Shown here piece by piece: positions 23,601-31,189 of a DNA stretch of 46,563 bases (the first letter of the stretch is position 1; each line of letters opens with the position of its first letter). Position numbers and translations under genes: made by a program. The stretch is from a bacterium. Lineage in GTDB: Bacteria; Armatimonadota; Zipacnadia; Zipacnadales; UBA11051. The notes under the pieces are model-generated. The model saw only the letters and a list, made by a program, of their open reading frames with translations. It did no database searches and had not been told where the DNA came from. The stretch spans positions 1-46,563 of the forward strand of contig JAUVVY010000034.1 of assembly GCA_030604405.1 (NCBI GenBank). The letters are read 5' to 3'.

Positions 23601-25250
23601 ATTCTGAGCGACGAGCCGACCAAACCCGAAGGCCGCAAGCAGCCCGTAGGCCAGTCGCTGGCTTCAGCCGCGGTGCTGATGGTATTCGCCACATTGGGAG
23701 CGCGTGTTGCCGGCTTGGTGCGGGTGATGGTGCTGGCGCGCTTCGGGACCACCGGCGAGATCAACGCCTACTACCAGGCGTTTGTAATCCCCGATCTGGT
23801 CTATTTTCTGATTGCAGGCGGCGCGCTGCGCACCGGCTTTGTACCTATTTTCACCGAGTACATAACCAAGGGCAAGTGGGGCCAGGCCTGGAAGACGTTC
23901 AGTTCGCTGTTGTGGATACTGCTGATTTTTGGCGGGCTGATCGTCGCCGCCGGCATCCTCGCCGCACCAATGTTGGCCGTCTTGATCGCACCCGGATGGG
24001 TCGGCGGCGAGCCCGAGCTGCTTGAGCTTTGCGGCCGTCTGATGCGCATCATCTTTCCCGCCCAGCTCTGCTTCGTTGTCGGCGGGCTGCTGATGGGCAC
24101 GCTCAACGCCCACAAGCACTTCTTCTGGCCGGCGATGGGCCCAATCGTATATGACTTCTTCATCATCGGCGGTGCAGTGCTCGCCATCGCAATGCCCGAC
24201 ACCTTCGGCCTCCCAACCATCGCCTACGCCGTGGTACTGGGCGCGCTGGCGGGCAATGTGCTGTTGCAGATACGGCCGCTGGCGGCTCACGGCGCCCGTC
24301 TGCAGAGGGTCTTAGACCTGCACGACGAGGGCGTCAAGCGCGTCATCAAGCTGGCGTTGCCGGTCATCTTCGGTCTGGCGGTCGCGGAGATAAACTATAT
24401 CATCATCCGCACCTTCTCGACCATCGTGGCCCCCGACCAGGGCCCGGCGGTGATGGAATTCGCCAACCGCCTGTGGAAGCTGCCGGCAGGGATATTCGGA
24501 GCGGCCATTGCCATCGCGCTTTTCCCGATGCTGGCCGAGCATTATGCCAAAGATGATGAAGACAAATACCGGCGCGACTTCTCTTTCGGAATGCGCAACA
24601 CGATGTTTCTCACCGTGCCGGCAGCCATAGTCATGGGCCTCATGCCGGCGGCGATCGTCCGTCTGCTGATGCAGTACGGCGATTTCGGCGCACAAAGCAC
24701 CGCAGCCGTCGCCGAAGTAATGATGTGGTTCGCCCCGGGCATCGTCGCCCTCTCGGGGCTGTACATCGTGGCACGGGCCTTCTATGCCAGGCATGACACG
24801 AAAACTCCGCTGCTGGTCGGCGTCATCTCAGTGGCGACTTGCATTGTCCTGTCCTTCACACTGATGGAGCCGATGGCTTTATCGGGCCTGGCGCTGGCGA
24901 TGACCGTGAGCAACTTCGTCAATGCCGGTGCGCTGATGGCGATACTCAAGCGCCGCGTCGGACAGTTAGACGGGGCCAGCATGGTGAATTCGCAAATCCG
25001 CTGCCTGCCTGCGAATCTGTTTCTGGTGGCGATTTGCTACTGGGGACCCGCGTATGCCGAGAGTCTGCTCGGCGCAGAGGGCGTACTGAGCCGCGCTGTA
25101 GCAGTGTTCGGGCCGCTTATCATTGGCGGTGCCGGGTTTTTCGCTCTGACCGCCGCCTTCAAGGTGCGCGAGCTCTCATCGGCGTTCAGCATGGTCGCCC
25201 GCCGCTTCGGCGGCAGCAAAGCAGCACCTCAACATAACGAAGTCACCTGA
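23601..25250 (+). CDS. murJ: Lipid II flippase MurJ (MviN family)
   Basis: The protein is about 549 aa and spans the membrane many times, carrying lipid II across the cytoplasmic membrane for peptidoglycan synthesis. The N-terminal region QSLASAAVLMVFATLGARVA resembles E. coli MurJ, followed by INAYYQAFVIPDL and an extended set of hydrophobic helices. The start is uncertain. The first standard in-frame start is GTG 23673, which would cut into helix 1. Homology continues back to about 23640, and the frame is open to 23562 with no ATG, GTG or TTG. ATT 23601 or CTG 23604 are candidates. Confidence 0.85.
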   Translation: MLSDEPTKPEGRKQPVGQSLASAAVLMVFATLGARVAGLVRVMVLARFGTTGEINAYYQAFVIPDLVYFLIAGGALRTGFVPIFTEYITKGKWGQAWKTFSSLLWILLIFGGLIVAAGILAAPMLAVLIAPGWVGGEPELLELCGRLMRIIFPAQLCFVVGGLLMGTLNAHKHFFWPAMGPIVYDFFIIGGAVLAIAMPDTFGLPTIAYAVVLGALAGNVLLQIRPLAAHGARLQRVLDLHDEGVKRVIKLALPVIFGLAVAEINYIIIRTFSTIVAPDQGPAVMEFANRLWKLPAGIFGAAIAIALFPMLAEHYAKDDEDKYRRDFSFGMRNTMFLTVPAAIVMGLMPAAIVRLLMQYGDFGAQSTAAVAEVMMWFAPGIVALSGLYIVARAFYARHDTKTPLLVGVISVATCIVLSFTLMEPMALSGLALAMTVSNFVNAGALMAILKRRVGQLDGASMVNSQIRCLPANLFLVAICYWGPAYAESLLGAEGVLSRAVAVFGPLIIGGAGFFALTAAFKVRELSSAFSMVARRFGGSKAAPQHNEVT

Positions 25251-25297
25251 AGTGATGCCTCAATCCCTGGCCGCAGTAGCGAGTATTCCGCAAACGT

Positions 25298-25305
25298 GGT
25301 ATAAT
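25298..25305 (+). promoter_or_regulatory. Extended -10 promoter for the YfbU-family gene
   Basis: GTGGTATAAT: TGn plus TATAAT (25300-25305). No good -35 is seen. It lies about 95 bases before ATG 25399. Confidence 0.45.
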
Positions 25306-25398
25306 TCCCGTGACCGAGGCCACCCTAAACGACTTCTGCCAGACGTGCAGTGTTTTTTTCCACTTACTTACCGAAAAAGCAAACAACGGAGGAATGAC

Positions 25399-25941
25399 AT
25401 GGTACTCACCCGCGCTGAACGATGGATATTGTCAAAGCAATATGAGATTCTACAACACCTTGATCCGGATAATGCGGAGGATTACGGGTACGCCCGCACA
25501 GTCATAGAGAATGGCTATGAACTCCATTACGATCAATTGTGCGGCATCAAAGAATCCCCCGAAACCATGTCAGAGGCCGAGTGCAACAAGGTGCATGACA
25601 TCGCGGACATGTTCTCTGCCCTGAAGCGAGGCTATGAGCAACTGGATGATGATGCGAACACGGAGATTACGGAAGACGATGTCGCTTTCATGGGCTTCGC
25701 TGATTACCGCGAGATCAAGTACATGGAGTATGCCCGTTACTATTACGCTGTCGCCGGGCGTGGCTTCCCAGGGCTTGATCATAGTGACGACTTCGGCGAT
25801 TGCGAGACGTACACGAATCTCGACATATACGAGCGCATGCTAGCAGCGTGGCACAAGAGCGACGACCCCCGGAATCCCACTGGGGAAGACCTGAGGCGCA
25901 TCGTGGCGGCGAGGGAGGCGACCGAAGAGCCCTGCCCTTAA
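25399..25941 (+). CDS. YfbU family protein
   Basis: The protein is 180 aa and resembles E. coli YfbU along most of its length: LTRAERWILSKQYEIL, LDPDNAEDYGYARTVIENGY, MFSALKRGYEQL, AFMGFADYREIKYM, and YERMLAAWHKSDDP near the end. The molecular function of the family is not known to me. ATG 25399 has GGAGGA five bases before it and aligns with the E. coli start; a longer open frame (25252) has no support. The internal segment DHSDDFGDCETYTNLD is more acidic than its E. coli counterpart. Confidence 0.85.
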   Translation: MVLTRAERWILSKQYEILQHLDPDNAEDYGYARTVIENGYELHYDQLCGIKESPETMSEAECNKVHDIADMFSALKRGYEQLDDDANTEITEDDVAFMGFADYREIKYMEYARYYYAVAGRGFPGLDHSDDFGDCETYTNLDIYERMLAAWHKSDDPRNPTGEDLRRIVAAREATEEPCP

Positions 25942-25943
25942 GG

Positions 25944-25971
25944 TTGACATTGCCATGCCGATGGGTATAAT
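25944..25971 (+). promoter_or_regulatory. Consensus sigma70 promoter for a small RNA
   Basis: TTGACA (25944-25949), 16 bases, TATAAT (25966-25971): both hexamers are perfect. It lies two bases after the YfbU-family stop. The predicted start near 25978 is where a stem (GTGCT) begins. Confidence 0.8.
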
Positions 25972-25977
25972 AGTAGT

Positions 25978-26065
25978 GTGCTCAGCGTGGTGGGGAAACC
26001 CACTCAAGCACAACAGAGTGCCTGTGCACAGCCAGGTAGCCCGTGTTACACGGGCTACCTTTTTT
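25978..26065 (+). ncRNA. Candidate small RNA, about 88 nt, unassigned family
   Basis: A consensus promoter ends at 25971 and an intrinsic terminator at 26034-26065. In between are a stem GTGCT/AGCAC enclosing GTGGG-GAAA-CCCAC, a GTGC-CTGT-GCAC hairpin, and the terminator stem. No open reading frame of note fits. It does not show the conserved sequences of the SRP RNA, tmRNA, RNase P or common riboswitches that I can recall. It could be a trans-acting RNA or a leader attenuator for the gene remnant or lepA downstream. Confidence 0.6.
26034..26065 (+). terminator. Intrinsic terminator of the small RNA
   Basis: AGGTAGCCCGTG-TTA-CACGGGCTACCT, a 12-bp perfect stem, followed by TTTTT, six Ts in a row with the last stem base. 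Confidence 0.9.
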
Positions 26066-26093
26066 GATGCTTCCCGGATTGGGGGATAGCCAC

Positions 26094-26150
26094 ATGAGCG
26101 TCTGCGTCCTATATGTTGATGAAGCTGGCAATCCCCAGAAACGATCATGC
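26094..26150 (+). pseudogene. Remnant of a DUF3800-like gene start
   Basis: ATG 26094, with GGGGGA upstream, begins [14 protein letters not shown], which resembles the N-terminus of DUF3800 proteins (YIDESGNP with the first catalytic Asp). The similarity stops within about 16 residues. What follows is low-information coding that runs into a promoter and a palindromic repeat. It is probably the front end of a deleted gene. Confidence 0.35.
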
Positions 26151-26184
26151 GATTGCCTCCGCGTACCGACGAGGCCCCGAACGT

Positions 26185-26192
26185 GCTATAAT
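26185..26192 (+). promoter_or_regulatory. Extended -10 promoter for lepA
   Basis: TGCTATAAT at 26184-26192 (TGn plus TATAAT 26187-26192), about 110 bases before the lepA ATG. The -35 is poor. Confidence 0.4.
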
Positions 26193-26247
26193 GAGCAAGC
26201 GACGGGCCGCGAAGCTCCGGCCGCAGTTGCCTGCATCTTCCGCGTGG

Positions 26248-26266
26248 GTCGGGCTGCCAGCCCGAC
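26248..26266. repeat. Short GTCGGGCT/AGCCCGAC hairpin repeat
   Basis: GTCGGGCTGCCAGCCCGAC preceded by CGCGTGG, in the leader of lepA. Confidence 0.6.
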
Positions 26267-26304
26267 ACCGCGGGCCAAACGAAGGAAACGCGATCCATCA
26301 CATC

Positions 26305-28113
26305 ATGCTCAGAGAAGTCGCGCAGCAAAACATCCGAACATTTTCGATAGTCGCCCACATTGACCACGGTAAGTCAACGTTGGCCGACCGTATCCTGGAG
26401 CACTGCCACACCATCGGCGAGCGTGAGATGCGCGACCAGGTGCTCGATGACATGGACCTGGAGCGCGAGCGCGGCATCACCATCAAGGCCAGTGCTGTGC
26501 GGCTCGAGTACCAGGCCGACGACGGCCAGACGTATGTGCTCAACCTGATTGACACTCCCGGCCACGTTGATTTCAACTACGAGGTCAGCCGCGCGCTGAA
26601 GTCCTGCGACGGCGCGCTGCTGCTGGTGGATGTCTCTCAGGGCGTGGAAGCGCAGACCGTGGCCAACATGTACCTGGCCGTGGAGGCCGGCCTGGCGATC
26701 ATCCCGGTCATCAACAAGATCGATCTGGCACGCTTCGACGTGGAGCCGGTCCTGGAAGAGCTGGAAAGCACTTTTAGCTTCGACCCCGCGGAGGCCCTGC
26801 TGACCAGCGGCAAGAGCGGCCAGGGCGTCCACGAGCTGCTTGAGGGCATAGTCAAGCACATCCCGGCTCCGGCCGGCGAAGCGGATGGCCCCCTGCAGGC
26901 GCTTATCTTCGATTCCAAGTTCGACCCCCACCGAGGCGCGCTTGCCTATGTGCGGATATTCAATGGCACTATCAAGGCCGGCGACCGCATCATGACGATG
27001 TCCGATGGCAGCAACTTCGACGTGGACGAGGTCGGCGTCTTCGCCCCCGACATGCAGCCCAAGGATACGCTTTCGGTTGGCGAGGTCGGCTACGTTATCG
27101 CCGGCATGAAGCAGACCAAGGACTGCCGCGTCGGCGATACCATCACCGCGGCCGACACGCCGGCACAAGAGCCGCTGCCCGGCTACCGCGAGCCGCAGGC
27201 GATGGTGTTTTGCGGCCTGTATCCTAGCGAGAATGCCGACTATGGCGTGGTCAAGGACGCGCTGGATAAGTACAGCCTCAACGACGCCGCCTTCCGCTAC
27301 GAGCCGGAGACCTCGGCGGCGCTGGGCTTTGGGTTTCGCTGCGGATTTCTGGGCCTGCTGCACATGGAGATCGTGCAGGAGCGGCTGGAGCGCGAGTACG
27401 ATCTTGACCTGGTGGCGACCGCACCCAGTGTTGTCTATCGCGTGCTGACCAGCGATGGTGAGGTCCGGGAGATTGAGAACCCGGCGCTGTTGCCAACTCC
27501 GGACAAGCTCGAGGCCATCGAGGAGCCGGTAGTCAAGGCGAAGATCATGACCCCTCACAAGTATGTCGGCGCGTGCATGAAGCTGTCCGAAGACCGGCGC
27601 GGCGTTTTCGACAAGATGGAGTATCTGCACGGCGACCGCGTTGAGTTGCACTATATGCTGCCGCTTGCAGAGATCATCGTTGATTACTTCGACCGGCTCA
27701 AGTCGGCCACACGCGGCTATGCAACTCTGGACTACGAGTTCGCCGGCTTCCAGGAAGATAACCTGGTCAAGGTGGACATCCTCATCAACGGCGACTCGGT
27801 GGACGCGCTGGCGATTATCGTCCATCGCACCTTCGCCGAGCAGCGCGGTCGCAGCATCTGTCGCAAGCTGAAGAAAACGATTCCTCGACAGATGTTTGAG
27901 GTGCGCATACAAGCCGCCATCGGCGGCCGTGTCATCGCCGCCACTCGCAATGCGCCGCTGCGCAAGGACGTGCTGGAAAAATGCTACGGCGGCGATGTCA
28001 CCCGTAAGCGCAAGCTACTGGAGCGGCAAAAAGAAGGCAAGAAGCGCATGAAGCAGGTCGGGGTGGTCGAGGTCCCGCAGGAGGCCTTCATGTCAATTCT
28101 GGAGCTTGACTGA
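26305..28113 (+). CDS. lepA: Elongation factor 4 (LepA)
   Basis: The protein is 602 aa, standard for LepA, a ribosome-associated GTPase. G1 AHIDHGKST (17-25), switch region [11 protein letters not shown]3 [13 protein letters not shown]4 NKIDL and G5 SGKSGQG are all intact. The C-terminal part shows [14 protein letters not shown] and the basic LepA tail ([20 protein letters not shown]). ATG 26305 gives [18 protein letters not shown]; the only purine-rich site (GAAGGAAA) is rather far upstream. The hemW start follows after about ten bases. Confidence 0.96.
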   Translation: MLREVAQQNIRTFSIVAHIDHGKSTLADRILEHCHTIGEREMRDQVLDDMDLERERGITIKASAVRLEYQADDGQTYVLNLIDTPGHVDFNYEVSRALKSCDGALLLVDVSQGVEAQTVANMYLAVEAGLAIIPVINKIDLARFDVEPVLEELESTFSFDPAEALLTSGKSGQGVHELLEGIVKHIPAPAGEADGPLQALIFDSKFDPHRGALAYVRIFNGTIKAGDRIMTMSDGSNFDVDEVGVFAPDMQPKDTLSVGEVGYVIAGMKQTKDCRVGDTITAADTPAQEPLPGYREPQAMVFCGLYPSENADYGVVKDALDKYSLNDAAFRYEPETSAALGFGFRCGFLGLLHMEIVQERLEREYDLDLVATAPSVVYRVLTSDGEVREIENPALLPTPDKLEAIEEPVVKAKIMTPHKYVGACMKLSEDRRGVFDKMEYLHGDRVELHYMLPLAEIIVDYFDRLKSATRGYATLDYEFAGFQEDNLVKVDILINGDSVDALAIIVHRTFAEQRGRSICRKLKKTIPRQMFEVRIQAAIGGRVIAATRNAPLRKDVLEKCYGGDVTRKRKLLERQKEGKKRMKQVGVVEVPQEAFMSILELD

Positions 28114-28123
28114 GGGGTCTGCC

Positions 28124-29320
28124 GTGCAGCTTGGGCTTTACGTCCATTGTCCCTTCTGCATAAGCAAGTGCAACTACTGCGATTTCAATTCGCAGCCGGC
28201 GCCCACTGAACTGCGCGAGCGATACTTGGGCGCGCTCATAGAACAGATACAGCGCCGCGTGTCATCCTCATTTGCCGCTTGCGTGGCTCAGGCTTCCCGC
28301 AGGGCTGAGCCTGTCGAAGCCAGCCCGACTCCGGATGCGCCTCACGTCACCACCGTCTTCTGCGGTGGCGGTACGCCGACCATCTACACCGCACAGCAGC
28401 TTGCTCTCGTACTCAATGCCGTTCGTGCCAGTGGCAAGCTCGATCCCGGTGCAGAGGTAACCTGCGAGGCCAATCCCGACACCGTTGACGCGGATAAACT
28501 GGACGCGCTGCGGGCGGCTGGCTTCAACCGCATCAGCCTTGGGATGCAGTCACTGGTGGATGCAGAGTTGCAGATTTTGGGCCGCAGCCACGACAGCGAT
28601 ACGGCGCTTGCTGCAGCAGCCGCTGCCCGCGATATCTTTGATAACCTCTCTGTGGACATTATCTACGGAATTCCGGGCCAGACCGCAGACTCCTGGGTCG
28701 CCACCTTAGCCGGCATCATTGCGCTGCAGCCTGATCACATATCCGCTTATGGGCTGATGATCGAGGAGGGCACGCCGCTTTTTGAGATGGTCGCAGCCGG
28801 GCGACTGCAGCCGCACGATGACGACACCTATGCGGACCTTTACGAGCAGGCCCAGGGCACGCTGGCGGGTGCCGGCTACGAGCAGTACGAGATATCGAAC
28901 TTCGCCCGGCCGGGCCGTCGCTGCCGGCACAATCTCATCTACTGGCGCAACCAGCAGTATCTCGGGTGTGGCGCCGGGGCAGCCAGCTATCTAAACGGCA
29001 CACGCAGCGTCAACATCGCTGATCCGCAAGAGTACTGTGATGCGCTGGCGGCGGGCGAAGATATCATTGCCTCGGATGAAACGTTGGACAAACCGCACTG
29101 GGCGGCCGAGACGATCATGCTCGGACTGCGTACCATAGAGGGCGTGGATCTCAGGCAGATTTCACAAGACTGCGGCATGGAGCTTGAGACAAGTCATGCC
29201 GACACGATAGCGGTACTTGTTGCTGAGGGGATTGCTACCTACGACCGCGGCGTCTTGCGTCTGACGCCGGAAAAGGGCTTTCTGCTGCACAGCGAGGTCG
29301 CCCGCAGATTCTTTCTGTAG
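28124..29320 (+). CDS. hemW: HemW-like radical SAM protein (heme chaperone)
   Basis: The protein is about 398 aa. The radical-SAM cluster motif is CISKCNYCDF after YVHCPFC. Further marks are FCGGGTPTIYT, NRISLGMQSL, VDIIYGIPGQT and ISAYGLMIEEGTPLF, then a HemW C-terminal winged part ending LTPEKGFLLHSEVARRFF. GTG 28124 is chosen because GAGGGG precedes it; TTG 28106 would overlap lepA. Residues about 52-69 come from a palindromic repeat (28278-28331) inserted in frame. True coproporphyrinogen oxidase activity is not implied for the HemW clade. Confidence 0.9.
   Translation: MQLGLYVHCPFCISKCNYCDFNSQPAPTELRERYLGALIEQIQRRVSSSFAACVAQASRRAEPVEASPTPDAPHVTTVFCGGGTPTIYTAQQLALVLNAVRASGKLDPGAEVTCEANPDTVDADKLDALRAAGFNRISLGMQSLVDAELQILGRSHDSDTALAAAAAARDIFDNLSVDIIYGIPGQTADSWVATLAGIIALQPDHISAYGLMIEEGTPLFEMVAAGRLQPHDDDTYADLYEQAQGTLAGAGYEQYEISNFARPGRRCRHNLIYWRNQQYLGCGAGAASYLNGTRSVNIADPQEYCDALAAGEDIIASDETLDKPHWAAETIMLGLRTIEGVDLRQISQDCGMELETSHADTIAVLVAEGIATYDRGVLRLTPEKGFLLHSEVARRFFL
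28278..28331. repeat. Palindromic repeat inside hemW
   Basis: GCGTGGCTCAGGCTTCC and AGCCCGAC mark a member of the modular family with an extra hairpin (GGCTTC ... GAAGCC) and a GAGCCTGTCGAAG core. It is read in frame as CVAQASRRAEPVEASPT, between the helix after CNYCDF and the GGGTP motif, probably in a surface loop. Confidence 0.75.
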
Positions 29321-29335
29321 CACCACAGTTTGCTC

Positions 29336-29788
29336 ATGACAGACAAGCAACCGCCAGAACAATCGAGGCTCTTTCAGCCCAACTACAAGGCTTACATATT
29401 TGTGGTCTTATTCACTGGCGTCACTGCCGGCATTTACTGGGTTGGAATGCGGGCCATCAACAACATGGGCAATGCCACCGTGCTGGGCGGGGTGCGCTCG
29501 ACGTACTTGGTCATAGAGCTAATCATCTGTGGTCTGGCCTGGTTCTACGTGATTGAGCACCTGTTGCGCCACTACGAAGCGGACGAACTGGGCCTGACCG
29601 TTTACCGGATACTGCTGCCGACGCTGCGCTATCCGTGGGGGCAGATTGTGCACATTCACACTTACGGTTATGGCGACGGGTTCCGTCTTACCATCGCCGG
29701 CAGGGGCCATATCACTGTGATGCTGCAGTGCCTCGCGCGCGGCCACGAACTGGCCGGCTACATTCAGAGAATGGCCGGGAAAAGGTGA
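29336..29788 (+). CDS. Small membrane protein with two transmembrane helices
   Basis: The protein is 150 aa. Hydrophobic segments lie at about 20-40 (AYIFVVLFTGVTAGIYWVGM) and 58-80 (STYLVIELIICGLAWFYVIE). The remaining part (YEADELGLTVYRILLPTLR, WGQIVHI, FRLTI) resembles a bacterial PH-like beta domain: short strands after a membrane anchor. That assignment is weak. It follows hemW by 15 bases. I see no specific function. Confidence 0.5.
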   Translation: MTDKQPPEQSRLFQPNYKAYIFVVLFTGVTAGIYWVGMRAINNMGNATVLGGVRSTYLVIELIICGLAWFYVIEHLLRHYEADELGLTVYRILLPTLRYPWGQIVHIHTYGYGDGFRLTIAGRGHITVMLQCLARGHELAGYIQRMAGKR

Positions 29789-29838
29789 CGCCGAAGCCAA
29801 AAATAGCGAGATAGCAGTATAACACGGGTGGCAATTGT

Positions 29839-29846
29839 GGTATAAT
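29839..29846 (+). promoter_or_regulatory. Extended -10 promoter for the PKD protein gene
   Basis: TGTGGTATAAT with TATAAT at 29841-29846; no clear -35. It lies about 130 bases before ATG 29975. Confidence 0.4.
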
Positions 29847-29974
29847 AACAAGTAGAGCCGCATCAGGCGGAATAATTCCGGACCTGAGAAGAACAATTCC
29901 GCCGTTACGGACGTCAAAATAACACAACAACCTGATGTGCAGCTTATCTCATGACAGGCAAAGAGGGTGAAAGC

Positions 29975-31114
29975 ATGACACGCTTTTCCCAGTTGTTTAT
30001 CCGAGCCGCGTTGGCGCTGGCAATCCTGGCCATGGTGGCCGTTTGCCAGGCAGACCGTGAACTTGTTTTCTTTAGCGGCAATCTGGACAAGGTTGACGCT
30101 GCCTCGTGGGGAACCGGCACGGCGCAGCTCACCGAGGAGGAGACATACCTCGAGCGCGAAGTCCTGGAGGTAGAGACGAAGGGCTTCTACGAGGGCGCTC
30201 GGCTGCAACTGAAGACCCCTGCGGCGATGTCAGCATACCTGACCGACCCGGAGAAAAGTTTCCTGGTGATCATAGTCAAGGTACACCAGGAGGAAGTAAA
30301 GGCGCCGGAGGGGCGAACGGGGCCTGAGGGATGGGGGCCCGGGATGGGCCCCGCCGAGGGGATGCCGGGGCCAATGCCCCACGAGGCAATGCCACCAGAG
30401 CCCGGAGTGCCGCCACCCGGAGGGCTGCCACCCGGAGGGCTGCGAGACCCGCTAGCGGGACCGCCGCCAGGACATCTGGACATGCCGCCAGATCCGGGCA
30501 TGCACCCGCCGATGCCCGGAGAAATGCCCCCAGGTATGCCAGGCGAGATGCCAGGTATGGGTATGCCAGGCGAGATGCCCGGCCAGGCCGTCCAGGAGGC
30601 TCCGCCGCCTATGGTCACCAAACTCAGGGCACTGTTGGTCACTGACACGGGCCAGCTCGATTCCGGAGCCATTGACATACTCCACGCCGAAGGTGCCCTC
30701 GAAGACTGGTACACCATGGTCATTCCGCTGGCCCACTTTGCCGGCGAGGGCAAGGACCCGGAAGCCAAGCTCCAGGACATTGCCTTGTTCGGCGATGCCG
30801 ATGAGAAGTTCTGGGTGGCCACAGTGAAGCTCGTAGCCGAGGATGCCCCGCTCGTAGCCGACGCCGGACAGCAGCGGATAGTCAAGGTTGACACGCCGGC
30901 GCAATTCGAGGCCAAGCAGCAGCCGGGCTCCGCTCGCGTCCAGTATTGCTGGGACTTCGACGACTGGGATGGCATCGCCGAGGATACTCTCGGACAGCAA
31001 GTAACCTGGACATTCCCAGAGCCGGGCTTCTATGTAGTGACGCTTACTGTAACCGATCGCACCGGCCGTCGCCTGCCGCAGACCGCCCGTGTGGACGTGA
31101 AGGTAGAGGAATAG
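29975..31114 (+). CDS. Secreted Pro/Gly/Met-rich protein with C-terminal PKD domain
   Basis: The protein is 379 aa. A signal peptide occupies about 1-27 (LALAILAMVAVCQA). Residues 28-115 form an unassigned beta-rich domain. Residues about 116-205 are a low-complexity tract of PPG, PGM, PGEMPG and PPGGL units, a flexible, collagen-like linker. A second unassigned domain follows, then a PKD-like domain at the C-terminus (VQYCWDFDDWDGI, PGFYVVTLTVTD). The start at ATG 29975 has GAGGGTG just upstream. It is probably a cell-surface or matrix protein. An intrinsic terminator follows directly. Confidence 0.65.
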   Translation: MTRFSQLFIRAALALAILAMVAVCQADRELVFFSGNLDKVDAASWGTGTAQLTEEETYLEREVLEVETKGFYEGARLQLKTPAAMSAYLTDPEKSFLVIIVKVHQEEVKAPEGRTGPEGWGPGMGPAEGMPGPMPHEAMPPEPGVPPPGGLPPGGLRDPLAGPPPGHLDMPPDPGMHPPMPGEMPPGMPGEMPGMGMPGEMPGQAVQEAPPPMVTKLRALLVTDTGQLDSGAIDILHAEGALEDWYTMVIPLAHFAGEGKDPEAKLQDIALFGDADEKFWVATVKLVAEDAPLVADAGQQRIVKVDTPAQFEAKQQPGSARVQYCWDFDDWDGIAEDTLGQQVTWTFPEPGFYVVTLTVTDRTGRRLPQTARVDVKVEE

Positions 31115-31138
31115 CCTTGCGAATATCCGAACATCACC

Positions 31139-31172
31139 AGGACCCTCCGGCCGCTCAGTGAGGGTCCTTTTT
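31139..31172 (+). terminator. Intrinsic terminator after the PKD protein gene
   Basis: AGGACCCTC pairs with GAGGGTCCT around a 12-base loop and is followed by TTTT. It ends just before pyrC, so pyrC either has its own start or depends on read-through. Confidence 0.85.
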
Positions 31173-31189
31173 GTGTGAGAGGGTGTCGC

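Noticed and set aside
26374-27912. A 512-codon open frame on the minus strand opposite lepA
   Set aside because: It mirrors the conserved lepA frame in high-GC DNA, has no ribosome-binding site and no recognisable protein features.
30436-30600. A tandem DNA repeat or CRISPR-like array
   Set aside because: The repetition comes from low-complexity Pro-Gly-Met codons in a coding frame; the units are short and uneven, with no spacers.
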